DNA of 64,000 nucleotides. It comes from Pipra filicauda (Eukaryota; Chordata; Aves; Passeriformes; Pipridae). The notes beneath the pieces were generated by a model that made no database searches, was not told the DNA's origin, and saw only the letters and a list, made by a program, of their open reading frames with translations. Every line of letters begins with the position of its first letter. The first letter of the stretch is position 1. The translations under genes and the position numbers were made by a program. The DNA is taken from the NCBI RefSeq assembly GCF_003945595.2, contig NW_024104346.1, positions 558,001-622,000 of the forward strand, read 5' to 3'. Shown here piece after piece: positions 35,739-45,700 of this stretch.

Positions 35739-38039
35739 CAAGATGCAAATATCAGAGTGAATGTGCTCAATGCAATCAGGAAATCAAACCCAGTCACTGT
35801 TAATAAAAGAAAACAGAGTGGCTGCAGGGGGGCACTGCCCAAAGAGGGCTGTGAGGGGCAGGATCCAACTGGGCACTGCTGGAAAAAAGGGATGAGGCAA
35901 GATTTTTAAAAAGTCATGAGTGACAAACAGCAGCTGAAGAATTGCAAATGTGAGCGGAGGAAGAAATGTTTATGAGGCCACTGAGAAGGGCCAGCAGCGC
36001 TGTGCTGCCCTACACAGCTGCCCTACACCCCGACAGAGCCGGGGGCTCTGGCACCCCAAGCCAGGGGCGTCTCCCCTGGCTCAGCCCTGCCCTGGCACAT
36101 CCCTCCTCACTGAGCACAGGTGCTTCCCAGCACCAAACCCAACCCCACGGTGTCCCAGGGCTCCCACCGGCAGGCCGAGGACAGGCCGTTCAATGGGCCG
36201 GGCACGTTATGAAGCACATGATTAATTTTGGCACCAGCCCCAGCTGCCTGACAGCTCCTTCTCAGGGCTGGGAGAGCGAGTGTGAGAGGTGCTGCCTCTG
36301 CTGATGCAGCGGTTGGTGGGATGAGAAATCCTGCAATGCAGCACTGCTTCTTAATGAGCCATTTGTCTTTGAGTCTTCTTCACTCATTACCATGCCGGGA
36401 GAGGGATGGGAGTCGCCCCAAGTCCCCATCTGAGCAATTACTCGTGGAGCAGAGCGAGGAAATACGGCCACGGCGCTCCCAGCTGCCAGGGATCCCGGCC
36501 TGGAGCCAGCACTGGGACTCCCCAGCACAACACCAGTGCCTCTGGCTGCTGCCACCACGGGGGGAGCAGGACCCCCTGCCCAGCACACACAGCCCAGAGT
36601 GACCCACCGGGACACCCTGGTCCCCAGAGCTGATTCCCTGGGACAGGAGCCACGCTGCTCCAACAGGCTGTGTGAGGGAGCTGGAGCATCCTGGGAGCTG
36701 GCAAGGCAAAGCCAGCAGAAGTTGCCTGAGAAGGAAAGAGGTGGCACAGGGAATGGGCCATGGCAGCATCCCCACGTGGGTGCAGGCAGGGGTGAGATGC
36801 CCCATGGCACAGGCACCTCCAGCCCCCTCGGCCCCACAGTGATGCTCATCCTGCCCACGGGAGCCAGGACATGGCACACAGGGAGCCAGAGGTGGGACCC
36901 CACGGCCAGAGCAGCAGAGCAGCTGACTGAGTCAGGAAACCACACTGGAGGGACCCCCAAGCCAGATGGAGCCCTGGGGACCCCCGCCCATGCCAGCTGG
37001 CACAGGGTTCGTGGGCGCTGCACCACACGGATGAGCACCATCACCGGTGATGCCCACAGACAGCTTCCCTCCCATGGACACCCTCGACAGCTGCCTGCAC
37101 TGCCTGGGGCCAGCAGCAGCCAGCACAGTGCTCTGGTGCCCTCCAGGGCTGGGTGGAAAGGGAGGACGTGCAGGTGACACCGGGGAGCCCAGCGGGATGG
37201 AGAGACAAACAGCCTGATGTTCACCTGCAGCAAAGGGGAGGGACAGACAGGGACATCCCTCTGTGCCACATTCGCCCTGGGGGCTCTGCCCAGGCCCTCA
37301 CTGGGCACCTCACTCCAGCATCCCCAAAGAGTCAGACCTGCCTGAGTGTCCTGGTTTCAGCGACACTGAGTCAGAGGAACTTTTCAGGCTGTGGGTGCCG
37401 TGGCAGCCCCCGAGGCAGTGCAGGATGAACCCCATTTCCCCATCAGCCCCTTTTCCCCCTCCCATCCACATGGAGCCACAGGATAGGCCACATTGCCAGG
37501 GCTTAAAAAGCCACTTACCTCCCCGGTGGTGCCGTGCAATGCCTTAAGCCAGGGATCACTCCAAAGCCTCTTTGGAGAGCTGGGGGCAGCACGGCCTTAG
37601 CACTGAGTGTGGCAGTGGTGACAATCTCTGGCCGTCCGTCCCCTGCCCATCCCTGCCAAGCCCCCAAGGTGGGCTGGCCCTTCCATCCCCAGTCTGCTCC
37701 CCCCAGGCCGTGCCAGGGCTCTCACCTGCCACCAGCATTGCTCCTCATCCCACTTTCCCCAGCACGTGGCACCTTCCACTCCAACCTCAAATAACACCCA
37801 TCCCAACCAGTTCCCTTTGCAACACCATCCCGCCCCACGGCTCTTCCCATGGCGAGGCCGCAGGGGCCGGGGTTTCCAGGAACAGCAAGGAAGCAGAGCC
37901 CTTGGTCCCTGTGGCAGCCAGGGTGCTCTGGGCCATCGTGTCCCGTTCCCAGGCTGAATCCCCCGGGGCCAGGGCTGGGATGAGCACAGCGAGCCCGAGG
38001 CGTGGCACAGCCCAGCTCGCCAGCGGAGGACCCAAAACT

Positions 38040-38112
38040 GCCGCTGTAATGGATGGGCTTAATTTGCAAAGCTGATGAAAACCTAAATATTTAAATACAT
38101 AATTCTGCACAA
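38040..38112. promoter_or_regulatory. AT-rich island, candidate conserved non-coding element
   Basis: It contains GGGCTTAATTTGCAAAGC, ACCTAAATATTTAAATAC and ATAATTCTGC within 73 bp of otherwise GC-rich DNA. The first motif includes a POU-like ATTTGCAA. Confidence 0.3.
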
Positions 38113-40739
38113 ATGCTCTTAGCGCGGGGACGGAGCGAGGGGGGGGCACAGCTGGCGGGTGAGGACGTGGCAGGGATGGGGACACTCTGGCAGGACCACG
38201 TGGATCACCTGGGCATTGGCATCCCCATCACACACGGTGTGGGGACCACGCACAGCCTTGACCCTGCAGGGTGCAGCACCCACAGAGTGGGTGCCATGGG
38301 GTGCCCTGCGAGGGGTGCTCTGCCACTGGTATCCTTCTCCACCACCAGAAGTGTCCCACGGGGAGCTGTGGGGAAAAGGGAGTGTGGTCCAGGGCTGGGA
38401 GCTGTGAAGGGCAGCAGGATGGGCCCCCGTGGAGATTACACCACCGATATTCCTGCTACAACAGCTTAGAGATAAAAGAGATTTGCAGGATTTATCAGCA
38501 ATACAAATGGAATATTTAATTTTAGCTGCCAGGGAGGAGTGGGGGTTCGACCTGGGGGTGTGTGGAGGTGGGCCCGGGGCTGTCCTGCCTTTGGGGAGGC
38601 ATTTCCAGCCCTTGGGAGAAAACCGATTCCAGGGCTGTCCCTGGGGGCTGGGGGGGCCAGGCCACGCCATGGCAGTGGGATTGGGGTGCCCAACCTGCCC
38701 CTAATCCCATCAGCCCCTCTCCTGCCTGGCATGGCCTGTGCCAGCACATGGGAGCTCCTGTGGGATCATCCTTGGATGAGCCACGTGTGTGGCCCCAGTG
38801 CCAGGGATGCTTGGGGGGGGCTCAGGAGGGGCCCTGGCCCCGCACACTGCCCGTGGGCCATCCCTGAGCTGACGTGTGGCTTCCTCACCGTGCTCTCCTC
38901 TGCCCTGATGAGTGAGTCCTCAGCAAGGCTGTTCCTGGGCAAGGATGTGCCTGGCTGAGGCCATTTGCCAGCCAGGGCATGGACCGTGCAGGGAATGGGG
39001 CTGGAGGCAGCAGGGGCCAGCCAGCCCCGAGCCCAGCACGGGGGTCCCCACGGTGCCACGGAGCCAGGTGCCCGTCCTGCCTCACCTCTCCGTGGCCACG
39101 CTGGCGCAGGTGCCGTTGCGGGGCGGGCTGGGGGAGGATGGCAGAAGATGAATGAGGGAGTCGGGAGGCTAATGGCATTGTCTGGAAAGTAGGTCGTGTG
39201 CTGAGCAAAAAGATATTTATATCAGAGCTCGTTCCCCCGCAGAAGCTCCCGAGCCGGGTGCAGGCAGCACCACGAGCCCATGGCTACAGCCCCGGCACCC
39301 CGTGACACCCCACACCCCCACGGCACCCCCTGCCCAGCCCCACACCCAGCTCTGCCACCCTGGGCACTCGCTGGCCCCAGAACTGCCCCACTCAAGGGTT
39401 AGCAATGCCAGAGGTAAAGTTACCCCAACGGAATGGGAGCCACGGCAGCTCTTTGCCTTTCGCTGACCTGGCTGCAGGCGCCGGCCAGCGCTGGGTTATT
39501 TTTATTTTAATGCAACCCTTGCCAAGGTGTGATATTGCCCTGGATGCTCCCAAGATGGGCACAGGGTGCCCACGGCGGGTCATGCTCAGCCCAGCCCAGT
39601 GCTGGCTGTGGCACCACAGCCCCTCTCCCTGCAACCAGCCCTGGCCAGGTTCCTCACATCCTGCGTCACTCCTGTCCTGAGCTCCAGCCACATGTCAGCC
39701 TTGTTGCAAAGCTCAGCCACCTCCTTTCCTGCTGGGAGGAGACCTGTGCTCCAGGTCCCCTCCCTCACACCTCCAACCTTCCCAGAAAAGCCAAGAAATC
39801 ATCCCAGTCAGCCCAGACGGAGCCAGTGTCTGCCAAGAGGTTTTGCCCCCTGTGGCCGTGCTGCCCCAGTGGCTGCAGACATGATCCAGCCAGCGGCCCT
39901 GGGGCCACCCAGCCCTGCTCTCCTGTCCCCATCCCCGTCCCCATCCCCATCCCACACCTGGCAGCCTCTGATCCGGCACGGGAGCAGGTTCATTTCCCGT
40001 CATAGCTGTGTCGGCTGAATTTACAGCCTCGCTCCGAGTTATTAATAATAATGGCCTCACTCTTAAGTAGGGCTTTTCATCTGCCTCGCAGCCCTTTCCA
40101 GAGGACGTCTGCAGCATTATCACCATTTTATTCTCGTTTCAGTGGGCACAAGAGTGAGATGGAGAAGGGGCAGCCGTGCCAGGCAGCTGAGCGGGGGGGG
40201 TGTGGAGTGCCTGGTCCCACGGGGAGCGTGGCCACGACCCCCCCAGGGAGGCTGGAATGCCGAGGTATTCCGAGGCCCTGGAATGCCGAGGCCCGGTGGA
40301 TGCGGCCGTGCCGTGGTGATTTACCCCGGCAGCGAGCCCAGGCCCTGCCGCACGGATAAATCCACTCCAGGCAGCAATAAACCAGCGTCACGGCATCGGT
40401 AATCCCAGCGCTCCCACCGCTGGGAGACATCCAGGGGCGACGCGCCTGTGCCGATAAATCCCAGTTCCGTGTCAGCAGGGAGGTCCCTGGGGGGGGGGGA
40501 AATTCCCAGCAGAGCCGTGGCCGGAGGGGTGGGTGCCGCTAGAAACCCGAGGGAGACCCAAGCACAGCACAGCAGCCTGGGGATGGATCCAGCACACGGG
40601 ATTGCAGCAGCCACGTGGGACTGGGGACATCCCCGAAACGCCCCCCACGTGTCCCCCCGTGGTGCCCACCCGCCCCGGGCACCTCCGGTGTCTCCCTGCC
40701 ATGTGCCGCAGCGGGGCTCGATGGGCAGATTTATTCCCC

Positions 40740-40925
40740 TGTAAAAGAGCTTTGATCCCAAGTTATTTTTTGTTTACTAGCAACAAGGTATTGTAAATAC
40801 ATCTTTGCCGATAATTATAGAGTCTGGGCGCACACCTTAATCTCCATAAAATATCAGATGCTACAATTTGCCTGATTTAATGAGATCGGAGGCTGATAAG
40901 CCGCTGAGGTAAGCTGTAAACCTGG
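40740..40925. promoter_or_regulatory. AT-rich island, candidate conserved non-coding element
   Basis: About 185 bp with TTTTTTGTTTAC (forkhead-like), ACAAGGTATTGTAAATAC, GATAATTATAG, CTTAATCTCC and GATTTAATGAG. Edges against GC-rich flanks are sharp, and a CTC/CTG repeat follows at 40970. Confidence 0.4.
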
Positions 40926-40969
40926 GGGGGAGGAGGGAAATGATTGCAAATGTGCTAAACCACCCTCGC

Positions 40970-41009
40970 CCTCCTCCTCCTCCTCCTCCTCCTCCTGCTG
41001 CTGCTGCCA
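40970..41009. repeat. (CTC)n(CTG)n trinucleotide repeat
   Basis: About nine CTC units are followed by four CTG units on the plus strand. It lies in inferred intronic DNA. Confidence 0.9.
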
Positions 41010-41999
41010 CGTGCCCAGCCCGGGAGCGTGTGCCCAGAGCCGTAGCCCCCTGCCCAGCTCCCGGGGTGGGCCCGGGCTGTGCCGCAGCAGCTTCACGCAG
41101 GGATGGGCATTTAGGGCAAACGGAGCTTTTTATACAATTTACCTCATTAAAACTCCAAGAGCTGAGCGCGGCACCGGGCTGTGGCCGGGGGGCTGTGCCT
41201 CGGCACACTCTGCACCCCGTGGGCCCCGTGCCATGCTGGAGGGGGGGTCAGCACAGCCCCGGTGCCAGGCTGTGGCACAGGCAGGTCCATGTGCTGGCTG
41301 TGGGCACAGCCATGTGCCAGTGGAGGTGTGAGAACGGGGTCCCGGGGGGTGTGTGGGCACGGCTGGGCTGCCCGGGCAGGTGTGCACACCAAAGGATGCA
41401 CACGTGTCCACGCGTGTCCACGCGTGTCCATGCACGCACAGCCCTGCCTGGCATCACCGACTGTGCCAAGGATAAGCTGGGGTGGGGGGCTCGTGCTGGA
41501 GGGGGCATGAAGGGGGCTACACACCCAAGGCCACCCACCTGTGTGCACACAGCAATGCTCTCGCCATGTCCCTCCCCGCACACAGGGCTCTGTGGGGTCC
41601 CAGGTGCCCGGGGTGGGGGTCCCCCTCCTGCAGGGATGGGGGGCCCTGCCTGGAAAGCAGGAGGCTCCTCCCAGTAACGAGAGCACCGTTTCCACAGCAA
41701 CCTTAAAGGCCCACAGCTGATGCCTCACTGACGGACCTGGCTGGTGCCGTTCCTGGGGAACACCGAGCCCATCTTCCTGCCCATCACCCCGACCTTGGGC
41801 CACAGCACCCTGTCCCCCCACCCACCAGCCCTCAATCCATCTCCCCCAGCTGGTGCCCGGGCTCACCCACAGCCCTCTTCCTGCACTGAGATTTCCAAAA
41901 AACAGCAGACCCTTTGCACCAAGAGTGACAGGACCCCCCAGACCACCCCTGTTCCCACCTGGACAGTGCAAGGAGCTGGCGGTGACCTACAAATGTCAG

Positions 42000-42140
42000 G
42001 CTGACGGGTTAATTAATTTCCCTCTTCCTCCAGCCGCTATCAGATGGAATCAGACGTCACCTGAGACTGTTAATTGGGCTAATTATTCCAGTTTCAGATT
42101 TTAAATAATTAGTTACTGTTGACTCCAGTCTGACTTCCGC
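42000..42140. promoter_or_regulatory. Homeodomain-rich candidate enhancer
   Basis: It holds GGGTTAATTAATTTCC, CTGTTAATTGGGCTAATTATT and TTAAATAATTAGTTAC together with CTATCAGATGGAATC (GATA plus E-box) and CAGACGTCACCTG (CRE-like half site and E-box). This many homeodomain and E-box cores in 140 bp, in a GC-rich region upstream of a neuronal gene, is typical of a deeply conserved neural enhancer. Confidence 0.45.
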
Positions 42141-42839
42141 AATTTTCTAAAAAGGTCAGATGGTTCCCGGCTCCCAAAACCCAAGAGATGGGGTGGAGGA
42201 GCTGTGGCAGGGGCCAAGTGCACTGTGCCGGCTGGGGACACTGGGGACAGCACAGTCCCCACCAGTGCCGTGGTGGGAACATGCCTCGTGCTCACACTGA
42301 GCTGGAAGGAGAGGGACATCCTCTGCCTCCATGGCAGTGGAGGGAAACCAGGAGAGAGAAGGGCAGATGGAAGTTCAGGGTGAAGGGGGGGTGGGTGGGA
42401 AGGAGCCCCTTCCTCCCTCCCTACCCCAACATGGTGACACCTGCCTCAGGCTGAGCTCCCTGGACAGACCGAGCCACAGCAACCCCCAGCAGCACCCGGG
42501 TCCCCCCGGGTACCTCATCCCTCCTGGTTTGACTCCTGGGGGGAAATCTCAGCCTGGTGTTTCCAGCACCTGTGATTTTTCCACAGGGTTTCCCAGATGT
42601 TCGGCACCGAGACACAGTTCTGGGCACAGGGCAGGAGCGTGGGCACATGGGCAGCACCTGCCCTGCAAAGCCTGATGGTGGTGGCCAAAGTGAGACCTGG
42701 TGCCCGTGGGCTCTCCACAGGGACCACTCACCACCCACCCGGGGCATCACAGAGGGGGACACGCCGGGCAGAGGGACAAGCAGAACCAGTTCATCCCCAG
42801 GCTCATCCCCCCAGGAACGCCACGCTTCCTCCCAGCCTC

Positions 42840-42975
42840 ATCCCCGCTATTAATAGCCTTCACTAGCCTCCTCGGGAGCCATTTGCATATTTGATTGCAA
42901 CTCCGGGGCGGGGCAGGGCCCTTCAATCAGCCGCTCCCGCAGTCTCATTTGCATGGGTTGACATTTTGTTCTGGG
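42840..42975. promoter_or_regulatory. Element with two perfect octamer (POU) sites
   Basis: ATTTGCAT occurs at 42881-42888 and again at 42947-42954, in the same orientation and 66 bp apart. A GC box (GGGGCGGGGC) and TTCAATCAG lie between them. POU factors such as BRN2 or OCT6 bind this octamer in neural cells. It could be an enhancer or a promoter. Confidence 0.4.
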
Positions 42976-43159
42976 AGCAGTGACACCGGCACCGCGGCTG
43001 GGGACACGGCTCCGGGGGGCCGAGGTGGGCACAATGTCTCCAAGCCAGCAGTGACGCCCGGGGCACTTCACATCGGCCACCCTGTGCCCGCCCAGGAGCA
43101 CCAAGCGGGGCCGACAGCCCCTCTTTGGCTGTCCCAAACCCGGCAGGGCCTGATGGAGC

Positions 43160-43620
43160 CTCGGGGGCCGGTGTCCCCTGGCGCTTTGGTGGCCCGTGTC
43201 CCCAGGTGCCCCGCTCTGCCCTGCCCCTCTCTCCAGCCCGACTCCCGTCCAACCCGCCCGTCGGGACGATCAGCAGCGCCCGGCGGCGGGCAGGGTGTGC
43301 CCAGCCCGACAGGCAGGGCGTGGGGTGGCGGGCACGCCTGGGGGGTGGCAGGGCGTGGGGGACAGGGCGTGGGGTGACGGGCACAGCCGAGGGTGGCTGC
43401 CCGTCCGCCAGCCCTGTCTGGAGCTGCCGCACATCAAAGGCCGAGGGCAGGGCGGGACGTGCCCGGGGAGCGGGGGCACCCCGAGCCCCAGCGCGCCCGA
43501 GGGCACCCCGGGGGGACGGGGGTCGGGACACGCCGCGATGCCCGTTGGGCCGTTCGGTCTCAGCGCGGGGCCGGGGGGGACATCGGCGGGGGATCAGCAC
43601 CGCGGACAGCGCCCGCCGCC
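43160..43620. other. CpG-dense segment
   Basis: Rich in CpG and GGGCGTGGGG-type repeats (43310-43390, units of GGCAGGGCGTGGGG). It may be a CpG island or a decayed minisatellite. No donor or open frame with family likeness supports a gene. Confidence 0.35.
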
Positions 43621-43624
43621 AGTG

Positions 43625-43835
43625 CCACCATGGCCAGCGCCAGCACGGCCGCCGAGGCCACCGCCATGGCCACCATTGTCACTACGGCCACCACCAGTAC
43701 CATGGCTACCACTACCATGGCCACCACTGTCACTACGGCCACCACTGCCACGGCACCGCCGCCACCACTATAAACTGCCACCACGACTGTCACAGCCACC
43801 ACTGCCACCATGGCCACCGTGGCTACCACTGCCCC
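43625..43835. repeat. Degenerate CCA/CCATGG trinucleotide-type array
   Basis: About 210 bp is built from GCCACCACT, ACCATGGCTACCAC and TGTCACTACGGCC. It keeps one long open frame of Ala/Thr/Met-rich text purely because of the three-base periodicity. No start context, splice site or known family supports translation. Confidence 0.8.
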
Positions 43836-44879
43836 ACACAGCCTGGAAACATGTGCCTCAGACGGCCACCCTGCGGCCCCAGCACCAGCCCCACTGGCAG
43901 CCCCAGGCCAAGGATGCCCCAGACCCAGCAGGAGGAGCAGGGCGGCTCCAGGGCCCCGGGCAGGCACAGTCAGGAGCTGAGTCCCAGGACACCATCGCTT
44001 CCCCCCAGCTCTTGGCATCGCTTGGCAGGAAAAAACAACCCAGGGTGAGGCGTGGGTTGGACCCTGAGGATGACAGGGATGGGGAGAGGGCTCTGCTGCT
44101 TCCCTCCCTCCTGCCTCAGTTTCCCCTCCAAGAAAACACATGGGAGAACACAGGCTTGTGTCATGGAGAGGCAGGGTGGTGGGGGAAACCACGGGGAGGT
44201 ACAGAGGGACCCAACTGCCACCGTGACTGTGCCAAGGAGCAATCTGAAGACAGGCAGGGCTCGAAGCACAGATGTCGGCACCGGCTGTGCCGCTCCTCGG
44301 CAGCGGGGCCGTCTGGCAGGCGGAGCCGGGGCTCCCCGGCTCCCTCCATGGGCCGGCACAGACACCGCGGGGGGACCCCGTCCCTCACACACACAGAGGT
44401 GCAGCACTGCCCTGCTCCCCACCCCCCAAATGTGCAGCCCCCACCCTCAGCACACGCCCCCCAGTGCAGACAGCCCCCAGTTCACCTCCCAGCTCCTGCA
44501 CACAGCTCCCGGTCCCCAACCCCAGTACGCCCCCACCCAACGCACACAGCCCCCGGCCCAGCAGACACAGCCCCCCGGGCCAGCTCCGCAGGGAACGGGA
44601 GCAGAGACCTCGGGGCTGGGAGCTCCCCATCCCGGCTGGGTGAGCTCCCCGGCTGTCGAGGCTTGCCTGGGCGAGGGCTGGCCGGGAGCCACGAGCTGCA
44701 CTCCCTGCACACCAGGGAGGGGGACTCGGCCAGGAAAGGGTTAGAGCTGAGGGCTGCCCGGGGGCTCCCGCTCTGCCCGGGCTGGGGGGCTCTCCGAACC
44801 GGCACCTCTGGGCACAAAGTGGGGCTCTCCCGAGACTGGGGCTCTGCAAGGCACGGGCCCCCCCGCACGGGGCCGGGCC

Positions 44880-45340
44880 CGCTCCCCTCCCACCCACCGC
44901 CCCACTCACCCGGCCGCCGCTGCTAAGCCATGAAGTTGCCGGCCTGGGCTGGGCGGGAGCCGGAGGACGGAGGCGGCACAGCGGCTGGATTCCCTCTGCT
45001 CCTGCGAGATCCCTGCGGGCTGCCCATGCCGCGGCCAGGCCGCTCGGCGAGGCCGGAGGCGTTCCCCGGGGTCACGGCCACCCACGGCCGCGGCGGCGGC
45101 GGCGGCGGCGGCCACGCTCCCGGTGCCGACACCGGCACCTTCCAGCCGGCGAGAGGCGGTGGCGGAGCCGTCGCCCCCGCGCGCTGGGGACACACCCACG
45201 CGCGCTCCCCGGCGCTCTCGGCCACCCCCGCGCACCGACAGCACCCCCGGGAAGGGGCTGCCCACGCCGGCAGCGCCGCACGCCCACGCACCGCCCCGCA
45301 CGCACCGCCCCGCTGCATCACCCGTGCCGGCGGACGGGCA
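44880..45340 (-). promoter_or_regulatory. DLGAP3: CpG island with a strong minus-strand donor; candidate DLGAP3 first exon
   Basis: A CpG-dense block with a CGG repeat (45092-45111 region) ends on the minus strand in GCGGCCGG followed by GTGAGTGGGG, with the exon's last base at 44910. It has the right strand to splice onto the acceptor at 32038, giving a first intron of about 12.9 kb. The transcription start is unknown. Confidence 0.4.
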
Positions 45341-45344
45341 CGCA

Positions 45345-45700
45345 GCCCCGCGCGGCCGGACGGACACACAGACACGCACGGCCAGGCGGACACACAGACA
45401 AGCAGCCCCACACCTGGATGGCACACGGACGCGCAGCCCTGCACAGCCAGACGGTCACACAGCCCAGCACACCCGGACGGACATGCAGCCCCACGTGACT
45501 GGATGGACACACGGACACAGAGTTCTGCACACCCAGATGGTCACATGGCCCCACGTGCCTGGATGGACACACGGACACACAGCCCTGCACACCCAGGTGG
45601 ACACGCAGCCCCACATGCCGAGGGATGGACGGACACACGGCCCCGCATGCCTGGATGGACACACGGCCGCTCGGCACCGCTGCACCCCCGTGCACCCACA
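45345..45700. repeat. About 60-bp minisatellite (GGATGGACACACGGACACACAG)
   Basis: At least three full units near 45466-45650 share the order CACACCC.GG..GGACA..CAGCCCCACGTG.CTGGATGGACACACGGACAC, with less regular copies on both sides. Periodicity near 60 bp keeps frames open but encodes only low-complexity His/Thr/Gly text. Confidence 0.8.

Larger units (their letters stand above)
32039..44909. other. DLGAP3: Long non-coding stretch, inferred first intron of DLGAP3
   Basis: No coding exon with family likeness is visible on either strand. The stretch alternates GC-rich filler with discrete AT-rich islands carrying homeodomain, POU and similar motifs; these are listed separately. A CpG-dense segment at 43160-43620 and the codon-like repeat at 43625 are the most unusual parts. 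Human DLGAP3 also has untranslated exons far upstream, so this is probably intronic, by position only. Confidence 0.45.

Noticed and set aside
43196..44926. 576-codon plus-strand frame
   Set aside because: It runs through the CCA-type array and GC-rich repeats; composition is low-complexity Pro/His/Thr and no splice or start context supports it.
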